A stretch of 44,684 nt of DNA from Dermabacter sp. p3-SID358 (GTDB lineage: Bacteria > Actinomycetota > Actinomycetes > Actinomycetales > Dermabacteraceae): contig NZ_JALXOZ010000019.1 of assembly GCF_025147465.1 (NCBI RefSeq), forward strand, positions 1-44,684, in the 5' to 3' direction. The notes below the pieces were generated by a model. The model did not search any database, had not been told where the DNA came from, and was given only the letters and a program-made list of their open reading frames with translations. This document shows, piece by piece, positions 32,872 to 41,441 of this stretch. The position numbers and the translations under genes are program-made. Each line of letters starts with the position of its first letter. Within the stretch, counting starts at the first letter, position 1.

Positions 32872-34376
32872 AGGCCGTCGGCCACCGTCGCGGTTGCGTT
32901 CATCCACGCCTCGCGCGTCTCCTTCGAGAGCTTGGCCCATTCGAGGCTTCCGCCGTCCACGAAGTGCGACTCAAACGGAACCTCGAGCACGGCGCGCGTG
33001 TGAGCGCCGAAGTGGTGGAGGAGGCGCTTGCGTAGCACACGGTCGATCTTGCCGCGCGAGGAGTGCGACAGGATCGTCACGGCCTTTTCGACCTGCTTCT
33101 TGTGGCCGGTCATGCGCAGCTCGTCGATCATCCACGCGGCGGCGTTGAAGGTGTCCTCGCGCACCGTCGACACGATCACGAGCTGATCGGCGCCTTCGAC
33201 GGCGGCAAGCCAGTTCGAGGCGCGCACGTTATTGCCCGTGTCCACGACCTTGACGCGGTAGAAGCGCGAAAGGGTGTCGTTGAGGCGGTTGAAGGCCTCG
33301 CCATCGATCGATGCGGCCGAGCCCGGGTCTTCATCCGAAGCGAGGATGTCGAAATTCATGTCACCCTGCGGGCGAACGTACTTGTCGAGGTCGGCTACGC
33401 GCGCATCCCCACCCGCGAAGTGATCGAGGTTGTTGAGGAGATCGAGGGCAGTGAGGTGGTGATCGCTTGGAATACCACGCCAACCGAGGGTGCCTCGTGT
33501 TTCGTTGTTGTCCCACGCGAGCACGCTTCCTCCGCGGAACATGCCGAGGGTTGCGGCGAGCATGAGCACACTCGTGGTTTTATGGGCGCCTCCCTTGAGG
33601 TTGACGACCGCGATGTTCTTCGGTGCATCAAGCCTTTTGCGGATCCGCTCAATCTGGTCGAGTTCGCGGCGCTCGGCGCGGCCGGGCCCGGGCTTGATGA
33701 GACCGAGGCTTGCCTGGCGAATGAACTTGTTGAAGCCGCGGGTTGCGAGCGGCTTGCGATGCGCGTCGTTGCCCGCGCGTAGGTCATCGAGGGTGGGCAG
33801 GTCATCCTTGGGGAGCTCACGCTTGGGTGAGACGACCGGTTCGTGCGGCTTCGCCGGTGTGGCGGGCTGGAGCGCGTCACCCTCCGCATGGCGCGAGGAA
33901 GTGAGTGGTTCGGGGGAGGAGGTTGAATCGGCAGCTGGCCGCTCCTCGGCGGCTGCGAGGCGCTTTTGAAGATCGGCAAGGGCCGCGGCGGATGCGGCAC
34001 TCGCGGGGTCCGGGGACGCGGCACTCGCGGGGCGGGCGGCGTTTGCCGTGGCGGGGCTCGTGGCGCTCAGCGCCGAGTGGCGGCCACGTTTTTGCTCCGA
34101 GGCGTCGGGCATTGCGGCACTCGAGGCGTAGAGCGGGCGGGAATCGCCCTCGCGGGGTTGGATGCGACCGTTGGGTTCGACTCGAAGGTTGTGCGTTGCG
34201 GGACCATCGAAAATGACGACATCCACCGGTGCATTCTGCTTACGGGCTTCCGCGACAAATGCGTGCTTGATAGCCGTGCGCACCTCGTTCCTGCTCTCGC
34301 CTTCGATCCGTTCGGCGCGATCGGCGAACTGGATCGTGGCATCCTTCGCCGAAACGATGCGTGCGTGAGCAATCAT
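32868..34376 (-). CDS. MinD/ParA-like ATPase with long N-terminal extension
   Basis: This is a 502-residue protein. A small N-terminal domain (1-75, MIAHARIVSAKDATIQFADR to NLRVEPNGRIQP) precedes a long Ala/Pro/Ser-rich disordered linker. The MinD/SIMIBI ATPase comes next, with deviant Walker A NLKGGAHKTTS near residue 262, then DNNETRGTLGW and VKVVDTGNNVRASNWLAAVEGADQLVIVSTVR. Such ATPases with disordered N-termini occur in type VII secretion (EspI-like) and in chromosome organisation, but no ESX gene is near. The start at 34376 has GAGGA 5 bases upstream; a second in-frame ATG at 34439 also has a fair site (AAGGTGGGG). It is the first gene of the five-gene minus-strand operon. Confidence 0.85.
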   Translation of the reverse strand: MIAHARIVSAKDATIQFADRAERIEGESRNEVRTAIKHAFVAEARKQNAPVDVVIFDGPATHNLRVEPNGRIQPREGDSRPLYASSAAMPDASEQKRGRHSALSATSPATANAARPASAASPDPASAASAAALADLQKRLAAAEERPAADSTSSPEPLTSSRHAEGDALQPATPAKPHEPVVSPKRELPKDDLPTLDDLRAGNDAHRKPLATRGFNKFIRQASLGLIKPGPGRAERRELDQIERIRKRLDAPKNIAVVNLKGGAHKTTSVLMLAATLGMFRGGSVLAWDNNETRGTLGWRGIPSDHHLTALDLLNNLDHFAGGDARVADLDKYVRPQGDMNFDILASDEDPGSAASIDGEAFNRLNDTLSRFYRVKVVDTGNNVRASNWLAAVEGADQLVIVSTVREDTFNAAAWMIDELRMTGHKKQVEKAVTILSHSSRGKIDRVLRKRLLHHFGAHTRAVLEVPFESHFVDGGSLEWAKLSKETREAWMNATATVADGL

Positions 34377-34439
34377 GAAGGTCCTCGCTGCGAATGTGTA
34401 AACGATTTCGGTGGGCGGCTGCACGCCCTGAGCAACCAT

Positions 34440-34807
34440 CGTAACGGCCCCACCTTAAACGTTGAGAGGTGAGGCGTATGACTCGAACACAACTTGCCGC
34501 TCTTAGAGAGACGAGCTGGGTTCACATTTGACCCGAAGTGTTTTAGAGTTGCAGTACCGGCGTTGCCCGCTCCAAGGCATTCCGGCGTCGCGTTCGCGGC
34601 ACAAGTACGGCAGGTATGCCGGAACATAGCCGCCGCACAGCGCTCACCCCCTTGCGCGTGCGGCCTGGCGATCGGAAGTTCCCCCGAACCCGATCGCCGC
34701 TTCGCAGGGACCTCCCCCCCCCCCTTCGTCCCGCGAAGCCAGCGAACGGACCGTGAGCCCCATTTGTGAGCGCTCCGGTCCGTTCGTCTGTGAGGAGGTG
34801 TTCTTCG
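34440..34807. other. Intergenic stretch with hairpins and a C11 run
   Basis: No gene is supported here. Two inverted repeats stand out: GGCGATCGG/CCGATCGCC at 34667-34675 and 34690-34698, and CGAACGGACC/GGTCCGTTCG at 34743-34752 and 34777-34786. The second lies 22 bases past the regulator gene at 34808 and probably terminates it. A run of eleven C (34714-34724) is a likely sequencing or slippage hot spot. Confidence 0.5.
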
Positions 34808-35578
34808 TTATTTTGTGCCGAGCAATGCGACGTCGCTCCCGAGCTCGAGGCGGTAACCCGAACCGCGCACCGTCGAAATGAGCTTGCGGTAGCGCCCGAG
34901 CTTGTTGCGCACGCGGCGAATGTGGACGTCAACGGTGCGCTCGCCCGCGTCACTACCCGCAGTGCACCACACCTCTCGCATGAGCTCCTCGCGCGAAACG
35001 ATGCTGCGGGCCTTCCGTGCGAGGTGCGCGAGGAGTTCGAACTCACGGTGGGTCAAATCCACATCCTCGCCATCGATGCGCACGCGGCGACCAAACAGAT
35101 CGATTACAAGCGATGGTTGCGCGAGACGCGATCCGGGGCTCCCCGGAAGGGACGGGCTTGCGGGACTGAGTGCACTCGCGGCGCCCGGGGCGCTGACGGG
35201 ACTCACCGAGCGCGACTGGATCAGGCGCAAGCGTGCGGCTTCGGCGTCCCTGCGCGCGGGTGCGTTGGGCGACACGACTCCAGCCTTGCGAGGGCGAAGT
35301 GCCTGCGGCTTCCCAGCGGGACGCGGGGGGATTGATGTACCTGCGCTCTGACCGGGAACGGCCGTGAAGCGGGCGCGGCGGGGGCGGGGGTCCGACGCTA
35401 CCTGCACGCTCGCCGTTCCTCCCTTGACTGTCGCGAGCGTGTGGGCGTGGGAGCGAAGCGCGTCGGCAATGAGCGTGGCCTCGCGTTGGCTGCTCGCGGC
35501 GGGAAGTTCAACGGTGAGCGTGATGCTCACGGTGCGGGTCGAGGTGGAAGCGGGGGTGCGGTCAAGTGCAACGGTCAT
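34808..35578 (-). CDS. OmpR/PhoB-type winged-helix regulator without receiver domain
   Basis: This is a 256-residue protein. The C-terminal 95 residues are an OmpR/PhoB DNA-binding domain: DLFGRRVRIDGEDVDLTHREFELL, REELMREVW, RTVDVHIRRVRNKLG (recognition helix) and STVRGSGYRL (wing). The N-terminal half is not a phospho-receiver. It starts with a strand pattern (VSITLTVELPAASSQREATLIADALRSHAHTL) and then a Pro/Ala/Arg-rich linker. It therefore responds to something other than a histidine kinase. The ATG at 35578 follows TGGAG. A tiny Met-rich gene lies upstream in the same direction, with a hairpin between them. Confidence 0.88.
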   Translation of the reverse strand: MTVALDRTPASTSTRTVSITLTVELPAASSQREATLIADALRSHAHTLATVKGGTASVQVASDPRPRRARFTAVPGQSAGTSIPPRPAGKPQALRPRKAGVVSPNAPARRDAEAARLRLIQSRSVSPVSAPGAASALSPASPSLPGSPGSRLAQPSLVIDLFGRRVRIDGEDVDLTHREFELLAHLARKARSIVSREELMREVWCTAGSDAGERTVDVHIRRVRNKLGRYRKLISTVRGSGYRLELGSDVALLGTK

Positions 35579-35704
35579 GGCGATTCTCCAGGATGCGGCG
35601 CCGTGCGGCGCGAAAGTGTGGGGAATCCGGGATCTCGCGGGGGAGTGAAAGAAACTCGCGTGCGAGGTGTGCTCCCGGTGGGCACCTGGAACCCGCGCCC
35701 AGTG

Positions 35705-35724
35705 GCCGGCTCCTGTCAGCCGGC
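35705..35724 (-). promoter_or_regulatory. Hairpin between the Met-rich small gene and the winged-helix regulator
   Basis: GCCGGCT (35705-35711) and AGCCGGC (35718-35724) form a perfect 7-bp stem with a 6-base loop, 15 bases past the stop of the small gene. It may terminate or attenuate transcription into the regulator gene. Confidence 0.4.
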
Positions 35725-35738
35725 TTTCCGCAGTGCGC

Positions 35739-35858
35739 TTAGAGGCGCGGCTGACCCTGCATCATGGACATCGCCATGTCCATCATCATGCCGCGCATCA
35801 TGAAGCGGGAGACCGAAGAGGTCCCCTCGATGATGCTCGATGCGGCATGGAAATTCAT
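35739..35858 (-). CDS. 39-residue Met-rich small protein
   Basis: A short open frame starts MNFHAASSIIEGTSSVSRF and ends with a striking Met-rich tail (pattern MMRGMMMDMAMSMMQGQ), then PRL and TAA. Thirteen of 39 residues are Met. Methionine clusters of this kind bind Cu(I) or sense methionine oxidation in known proteins, but no such role is shown here. There is no strong ribosome site; the ATG follows CACTGGTC. GTGTTTCACAC and a related TGAAACACT lie just upstream and could be a regulator site. It precedes the winged-helix regulator by 160 bases. It could also be a chance frame. Confidence 0.4.
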   Translation of the reverse strand: MNFHAASSIIEGTSSVSRFMMRGMMMDMAMSMMQGQPRL

Positions 35859-35981
35859 GTGACCAGTGTGAAACACGATCGGCGCCGACGCAAGTGGGCG
35901 TTCACATACTGAAACACTGCCGTGAAATCAGCTCGTGGACGTCCCCGCCGCGTCGGCGCCGTGATGAACGAAAGTGCGGGT

Positions 35982-36620
35982 CTAGTCGACAACCCCGAAG
36001 AGCCGGTCGCCCGCGTCGCCGAGGCCCGGAACAATGTAGTTCTTCTCGTTGAGCTTCTCGTCGATTGCTGCGGTCACGACCGTAATATTCGCGTCCTTGT
36101 CGAGCTTCTCCTCCATGGTGGCGATGCCCTCGGGAGCCGAAAGGAGGGTCACGCACGTGATGTCACGCGCGCCTTTTTCGAGAAGGTAATTCACGGAAGC
36201 GATGAGCGTGTGGCCGGTCGCGAGCATCGGATCCACAACGAAGCACTGGCGGCCCGTGAGGTCGTCGGGAAGGCGATTCGCGTAGGTCGTGACCTCGAGG
36301 GTTTCATCGTTACGCACCATGCCGAGGAAGCCGACCTCGGCCGTGGGGAGCAAGCGCGTGATGCCATCGAGCATGCCGAGGCCCGCACGGAGAATCGGCA
36401 CGACCATGGGTTTCGGGTCGGTGAGCTTGCGGCCAACCGTCGTCGCGACCGGCGTCTCGACCTCCGCAGGCGCGACGGCGACATTGCGCGTCGCCTCATA
36501 CGCGAGAAGGGTCACGAGCTCGTCGGCGAGCTGGCGGAAAACGGAACTGGGGGTGTCCTTGTCGCGAAGGACAGTGAGCTTATGGGCAACGAGCGGGTGG
36601 TCAATGTTCAATACGCGCAT
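35982..36620 (-). CDS. upp: Uracil phosphoribosyltransferase
   Basis: This is a 212-residue enzyme that joins uracil and PRPP to make UMP in pyrimidine salvage. It starts [20 protein letters not shown], has [15 protein letters not shown] and the PRPP loop [13 protein letters not shown], and ends with the uracil-binding [15 protein letters not shown]. Length and motifs are complete for the family. It is divergent from tadA with a 69-base gap that must hold both promoters. Confidence 0.97.
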   Translation of the reverse strand: MRVLNIDHPLVAHKLTVLRDKDTPSSVFRQLADELVTLLAYEATRNVAVAPAEVETPVATTVGRKLTDPKPMVVPILRAGLGMLDGITRLLPTAEVGFLGMVRNDETLEVTTYANRLPDDLTGRQCFVVDPMLATGHTLIASVNYLLEKGARDITCVTLLSAPEGIATMEEKLDKDANITVVTAAIDEKLNEKNYIVPGLGDAGDRLFGVVD

Positions 36621-36689
36621 GAGGCCAGCCTATTACGATGAAAGCCGATTCGGCGCGGCCCCAGGGCCCAAAATGTAAGCGAGGTACGC

Positions 36690-37187
36690 ATGGCATACGC
36701 GGGAGCGACGTTAGACCAGCTCATGCAGCCGGCGATCGATGAAGCACGCGCCGCCTCGATGCCTCCGCGCCGAGACATTCCCATCGGCGCCGCCGTGTAC
36801 GACGAAAAAGGCACGCTCATCGCGAGCGCTGGCAACCGTCGGGAAGCGGATGAAGACCCAACGGCACACGCCGAAATTCTCGCCCTGCGCGAAGCGGCCC
36901 GCGTGCGAGGGCGCTGGAACCTGAGCGGTTGCACGCTCGTGGTGACTCTCGAGCCGTGCACGATGTGTGCGGGGGCGATCGTGCTTGCCCGGATCGCGCA
37001 CCTCGTTGTTGGAGCGATGGACCCCAAAGCGGGGGCCGCCGGATCGTTGTACGACCTCGTGCGCGAAGAGAGGCTCAACCACCGCGTCGAGCTCACGACG
37101 GGTGTACGGGATGAAGAATGCGGCGATTTACTGCGCGAATTCTTTCGAAAGTTGCGTGAACGGCGCAAAGGGCTACGCGGAGAGTAA
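36690..37187 (+). CDS. tadA: tRNA-specific adenosine deaminase
   Basis: This 165-residue enzyme converts A34 to inosine in tRNA-Arg(ACG). The zinc site is H60-A-E62 and P89-C90-TM-C93, followed by the family tail GAMDPKAGAAGSLYDLVREERLNH. It is longer by a few N-terminal residues than E. coli TadA but otherwise standard. Unlike the deaminase at 2085-2552, it has the TadA-specific GSLYDL and LNH segments, so the assignment is secure. Confidence 0.95.
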   Translation: MAYAGATLDQLMQPAIDEARAASMPPRRDIPIGAAVYDEKGTLIASAGNRREADEDPTAHAEILALREAARVRGRWNLSGCTLVVTLEPCTMCAGAIVLARIAHLVVGAMDPKAGAAGSLYDLVREERLNHRVELTTGVRDEECGDLLREFFRKLRERRKGLRGE

Positions 37188-37263
37188 AAAGTCCCGTACC
37201 ATGATGCCCGTTACACACGCGTGAAACAGGACGATCGCGTGCGCCAACGAGCAAGGGAATGAC

Positions 37264-39441
37264 ATGTCAGAGAACCCCCCGCAGCAGGGTATGCCCCAGG
37301 GCGACGGAGTGACTCCGAACCCCAACGTTCCGCCTTCGGCAGCTTCGGCCTCGTCAGAGCCGAGCGCCCCGCAGGCGTCGGGCCCCGCTTCCTCCGCACC
37401 CCAGTACCAGAGTCCCCAGTATCCGCAGGGCCAGCCGAGCGCACCGCAGTTCCAGCAGAGTGCACCGCAGTTCCAGCAGAGCGGCCCGGGTCAGCAGGGC
37501 CAGCAGAACCCGCAGCAGGGGTACCCCCAGTTCCAGCCGCAGCAAGGCCAGCCTCAGCAGGGACAGCCGGGACAACAAGGCGCCGACTTCGGCAAGCAGT
37601 TTGGTCAGGCCGCATCCTTCATCGGTAATCCGCTGCCGACCCTCGCAGCGGCATTTGCTTCGTACGCGACGGGTCTCATCGTCGCCGCGATCGTGATCGG
37701 CCTTCCCCTTCTCGGCTCAATGGTGCTCGATACACCGAGCATTGTTCCCGATGTGAAGAATGGTTTCGGTGCGGCGGGTGTTGGCCAGCTCAAGCCGGAT
37801 ACGCCCGAATTCCTGTATATCCTCGGTGCGCCTTTCCAGGCCGTTTCGATGGCATTCCTTGGCTCGTACACGGTCAACACCACCATTAAGGGGTCGTTCG
37901 CCGGAGAAGACGACGCGACGATGTCCACGTTTGCAAGCCTCGGACTCGTTCCCTTCCTCGTGCTTGCCGCGGTGCTTGCCGGCGCCTTCTTCGCCGGGCG
38001 TTACGTCGCTAAACGTAGGCCGAACGAGGGCGCCGTTGCCATCTGGGTCCAGGCCCTGATCGCGAGCTTCGCCGTCGCGGTCGTCTCGACCCTCTTGTCG
38101 TGGGCCCTCGCTGCGCGCGGGAGTGAGGAGATCGATAACTACGGCATGAGCTACGAGACCCACGTGAGCCTTCACGCCGCAGGGGTCCTTCCGTTCCTCG
38201 GTATCTTCGTGCTCCTCGCCCTTGCCCTCGTGGCGGGCCGCTACAGCACTCGCCCTCTCCCGAAGAAGTGGCCGCTTGTGAGCGAGTACTTCGATGCGGC
38301 GAAGCTTGCGCTTCTCTATGCCGCCACGGCGGCGATCGTGGGGCTCTTTAGCAGCGTCGTTGTCGTCCTCATTGCCGCCATCAACGAGGGCCACTTCGGC
38401 GACACTCTCAAGATGCTCGTGATGTGTGTTCTCACGCTCCCCGCGACACTTTTGACGGTGCTCTTCACCCACTTTGGTCTCGCGACGTTCTCGCCGGTGA
38501 ACTACACGTACGGCCACGGCGCCTATGCGGGCCTGCTGATTAGCCAGGAAGGCGACATGGTTTCCGTGTTCACCCTCCCGCACTGGTGGATGATTCTTCC
38601 CGCGATTCCGTTCGCCCTGCTTCTCATGTTCGTTTTCGCAGGGGTGTGGGCGAAGTCCCGCCGCCGCGTAGAAGGCAACACTCTCGCGACTGTGACCTCG
38701 TGGGCTGCGCTTCCCGCCGTGTTCTTCGTGCTGAGCGTTCTCGGCATCATCTTTGCGACGATCAACTCGAACTTCGGCGCGAACGGAGCTCGCGACGTTC
38801 TCGAATCCGCCGGGCTTTTGAACTATGAAGGCGATGCCCATGCGGGTGTAAGCCTCGCGACCCCCTTCATCGCCGCGGTTGTGGGAATCCTCGTCGAGGT
38901 CATTTCGCGCTTCATCGCCCCGTTCTACACAAGTTTCGTTCCGGCGATCGCCGGCGGCTTCGTGCACAAGCAGTACGGGAAGAACTCCGAGTACAACGCC
39001 ACCGAGGTGCAGCACAAGAAGATCGACTTCAACGCCTTGGCGGCGAACATGCAAAATCAGCAGGGGCAGCAGAATCCGCAGGGCCAGCAGGCCGCACCGC
39101 AAGGGTTCGGCCAGCAGGCTCAGCCGCAGTACGGTGGTCAGCAGCCGCAGTTCGGGCAGCAGGGTCAGCAGGCTCAGCCGCAGTACGGTGGTCAGCAGCC
39201 GCAATTCGGGCAGCAGGGTCAGCAGGCTCAGCCCCAGTACGGTGGTCAGCAGGCCCCGCAGTATGACGGCCAGCAGCCGCAGTACGGCCAGCAGAGCCCG
39301 CAGGCTCCTCAGTATGGCGGGCAGCCCCAGCAGCAGGCCTCCGAAGCTCCTCACTTCACGCAAGAGCAGGCCTACGGTCACAACCAGCCGCCCCAGCCTG
39401 GTTCTGCACCTTCCGCAAACGATGGGCCGACACAGCAGTAG
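37264..39441 (+). CDS. Multi-pass membrane protein with Gln/Pro-rich ends
   Basis: This is a 725-residue protein. The first 115 residues are Gln/Pro/Gly-rich and disordered. Residues about 120-590 hold roughly eight hydrophobic helices separated by polar loops. The C-terminal 130 residues are again low complexity, with near-exact 18-residue repeats built from PQYGGQQ and PQFGQQGQQ. No transport or enzyme family is recognised. Such disordered Gln-rich tails on actinobacterial membrane proteins often act in the cytoplasm as flexible interaction or condensing regions. AAGGGA lies 8 bases before the ATG. It stands alone between tadA and the metNIQ genes. Confidence 0.82.
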   Translation: MSENPPQQGMPQGDGVTPNPNVPPSAASASSEPSAPQASGPASSAPQYQSPQYPQGQPSAPQFQQSAPQFQQSGPGQQGQQNPQQGYPQFQPQQGQPQQGQPGQQGADFGKQFGQAASFIGNPLPTLAAAFASYATGLIVAAIVIGLPLLGSMVLDTPSIVPDVKNGFGAAGVGQLKPDTPEFLYILGAPFQAVSMAFLGSYTVNTTIKGSFAGEDDATMSTFASLGLVPFLVLAAVLAGAFFAGRYVAKRRPNEGAVAIWVQALIASFAVAVVSTLLSWALAARGSEEIDNYGMSYETHVSLHAAGVLPFLGIFVLLALALVAGRYSTRPLPKKWPLVSEYFDAAKLALLYAATAAIVGLFSSVVVVLIAAINEGHFGDTLKMLVMCVLTLPATLLTVLFTHFGLATFSPVNYTYGHGAYAGLLISQEGDMVSVFTLPHWWMILPAIPFALLLMFVFAGVWAKSRRRVEGNTLATVTSWAALPAVFFVLSVLGIIFATINSNFGANGARDVLESAGLLNYEGDAHAGVSLATPFIAAVVGILVEVISRFIAPFYTSFVPAIAGGFVHKQYGKNSEYNATEVQHKKIDFNALAANMQNQQGQQNPQGQQAAPQGFGQQAQPQYGGQQPQFGQQGQQAQPQYGGQQPQFGQQGQQAQPQYGGQQAPQYDGQQPQYGQQSPQAPQYGGQPQQQASEAPHFTQEQAYGHNQPPQPGSAPSANDGPTQQ
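39118..39255 (+). repeat. In-gene 54-base tandem repeat
   Basis: Two nearly identical 54-base units (39118-39171 and 39172-39225) and a partial third encode the Gln-rich repeats of the membrane protein. The period is a multiple of three, so copy-number change would keep the frame. Confidence 0.85.
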
Positions 39442-39481
39442 TCACGTCGTCATGTCACGAGCGGCGCCCCTTTCGCAAACG

Positions 39482-39507
39482 CGGCGGGGGCGTCGCCTTT
39501 TGTGTGA
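39482..39507 (+). terminator. Possible terminator between the membrane gene and metN
   Basis: GGCG-GGGGCGT-CGCC followed by TTTTGTGT lies about 45 bases past the membrane protein stop. The stem is short but the T-run is clear. Confidence 0.4.
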
Positions 39508-39571
39508 GCTGTGTGTCCTTTCATGAACTGGCATCTGCGTTCCGCACCGCCTTTCCCGGATACTGGAGGGC

Positions 39572-40585
39572 GTGATCACACTCGACGGACTCACCAAAGT
39601 TTTCCCCGGAACCGGCGGTGCCGAGGTTCGCGCCCTCGACGGCATCTCCTTGGATGTCGCCGACGGCGAGATCCACGGCATCGTTGGCCGCTCCGGCGCA
39701 GGTAAATCGACCCTTATCCGTTGCCTCACGGGCCTCGAGAAGCCCACGAGCGGAACCGTGCGGATCGGCGAAACGGACATCGCCGCACTCAGCGGTCCGC
39801 AACTTCGTGAAGCGAGGCGGAGGATCGGCATGGTGTTCCAGCACGCGAACCTGCTTGATTCTCGTACCGCGGCGCGCAATATCGCGCACCCCCTCGAGAT
39901 CGCCGGCTGGTCTCGCGAGAAAATCCGCGAGCGCGTCGCCGAACTTGTGAAACTCGTGGGCCTCGAAGGTCGCGAGAACAACTATCCAGCGCAGCTCTCC
40001 GGTGGTCAGATTCAGCGCGTCGGAATCGCGCGCGGCCTTGCGGCACGGCCTCAGGTGCTCCTGTGCGATGAGCCCACGAGCGCCCTTGATCCCGGGACGA
40101 CCCGGCAGATCCTCTCGCTCATCAAAAACCTCAATCGCCGCCTCGGCATCACGGTTCTTCTCATCACGCACGAGATGAGCGCCGTGCGCGAAATCTGCGA
40201 CCACGTGACTCTTCTCGAAGACGGAAAGATCGTCCAGACCGGCTCGCTTCTCGACGTCGCTTCCGATCCGTTCGGGCGCCTCGCGAAAGAACTCATTCCT
40301 CTGCCGCCCGCCCCCACGGGCGTCGATGCAAAAATCGTGAACCTTGACTACGGAAAGTCACCCGCCGTCAAGAACGTCAACGACATCGTGCGCTTCACCG
40401 AGAAACACGATGCGCTTGCCGAGGTCGTCGCGGCCTCTATCGAAACGATCCAAGGCCAGCAGATCGGTCGAGTCCAGCTCGCGTTGCGCAACGCCGACAA
40501 CAGCCCCATTAGTGCGCCGGGCTTCGCGAGGTTCGTGAAGGACTGCGCCGACAACAACATCGTCGCCGTGGAGGTGCAGCCGTGA
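39572..40585 (+). CDS. metN: Methionine ABC importer ATP-binding subunit
   Basis: This is a 337-residue ATPase of the D/L-methionine importer. It has Walker A GRSGAGKST (40-48), signature LSGGQIQRVGIARGLA, Walker B VLLCDEPTSALDP and the switch His in LLITHEMS. A C-terminal NIL domain (about 265-337) binds methionine and shuts the pump when the cell has enough. The GTG start has GGAGGG just upstream. Its stop overlaps the metI start (GTGA). No S-box riboswitch is visible in the 130-base leader, so control is probably by a protein repressor and by the NIL domain. Confidence 0.95.
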   Translation: MITLDGLTKVFPGTGGAEVRALDGISLDVADGEIHGIVGRSGAGKSTLIRCLTGLEKPTSGTVRIGETDIAALSGPQLREARRRIGMVFQHANLLDSRTAARNIAHPLEIAGWSREKIRERVAELVKLVGLEGRENNYPAQLSGGQIQRVGIARGLAARPQVLLCDEPTSALDPGTTRQILSLIKNLNRRLGITVLLITHEMSAVREICDHVTLLEDGKIVQTGSLLDVASDPFGRLAKELIPLPPAPTGVDAKIVNLDYGKSPAVKNVNDIVRFTEKHDALAEVVAASIETIQGQQIGRVQLALRNADNSPISAPGFARFVKDCADNNIVAVEVQP

Positions 40586-41286
40586 TCGAGTGGTTCCACG
40601 AGTTCTTTTCGGATCCAATCTTCACCTCGACGAGCACGAATAACTCGCTGTGGATCAACACGGGGCTCACGATCTACATGGTCGCGTGGACGATGGGGCT
40701 GAGCATCCTGATCGGTATCCCGCTCGGTATCGGCCTGTTTGAACTCTCGCGCGCGCGTTCCCGCGCAGCTCGTGTCGCCTACCAGATTCTTGGTTTCGTC
40801 GTGAACGTGTTGCGAAGCTTCCCGTTCGTCATCCTCATCATCGCGCTTTTGCCGCTCGCGAAAATGCTCGTGGGGCGCGGAACTGGCCCCAATGCGGCGA
40901 TTATCTCCCTCACGATCGCCGCGGTCCCCTTCCTCGCGCGCCTCGTCGAAACCGCCTTGCGTGAAATCCCCGCGGGCAAGCTCGAAGCCGTCGAGATGAT
41001 GGGCGCGAGCCGCTTCCAGCTGATCAGACACGTGCTCGTCGCAGAAGCCCTTCCCGGAATCATCGCTGGCATCACGACGACGACGATCGGTGTCGTCGGC
41101 TACACGGCCATGGCAGGCACAGTCGGCGCCGGCGGACTCGGCGATCTCGCCTTCCGCAAGGGGTACCTGAGTTACAACGACACGGTCATGATCACGACCG
41201 TCGTTGTGCTCGTGATTCTTGTCGTGCTCGTGCAGGTCGTGGGGGATTGGGCCGCGCGCGCGGTCGATCACCGAGCGAAGGGCTAA
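40582..41286 (+). CDS. metI: Methionine ABC importer permease subunit
   Basis: This is a 234-residue inner-membrane protein with five to six helices. The cytoplasmic coupling segment ETALREIPAGKLEAVEMMGASRFQLI is the EAA motif of ABC importers that docks with MetN. Length and helix pattern match MetI. It starts with GTG in a GTGA overlap with metN. A 155-base gap separates it from metQ. Confidence 0.95.
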   Translation: MIEWFHEFFSDPIFTSTSTNNSLWINTGLTIYMVAWTMGLSILIGIPLGIGLFELSRARSRAARVAYQILGFVVNVLRSFPFVILIIALLPLAKMLVGRGTGPNAAIISLTIAAVPFLARLVETALREIPAGKLEAVEMMGASRFQLIRHVLVAEALPGIIAGITTTTIGVVGYTAMAGTVGAGGLGDLAFRKGYLSYNDTVMITTVVVLVILVVLVQVVGDWAARAVDHRAKG

Positions 41287-41441
41287 CGAACGCGGGTACG
41301 GTGTGGGGCAGTCCGACGTCGGAATCCGCTCCAGCGCTCCCACTCACCCACGCCGATGTCACGAACCGTCACATTTCTCGCGCCCGGCCGCACTTCCGGT
41401 GCAGGCTAGAGCCAATCGAGAACACCTAAGGAGAGACCATC

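Noticed and set aside
29875..33003. A 1,042-codon open frame on the plus strand
   Set aside because: It is the GC-bias shadow of the SNF2 helicase on the other strand; the helicase has all family motifs and this frame has none.
36690..37187. Treating the deaminase at 2085-2552 as a second tadA
   Set aside because: That protein lacks the GSLYDL/LNH tail of TadA and sits in an efflux operon, so only 36690-37187 is called tadA.
37717..39381. A 554-codon minus-strand open frame with Leu-rich repeats
   Set aside because: The Leu repeats mirror the CAG/CAA-rich Gln repeats of the real gene on the plus strand.
39442..39571. S-box or other methionine riboswitch upstream of metN
   Set aside because: The leader is only 130 bases and shows no S-box helix order, only a short terminator-like stem.
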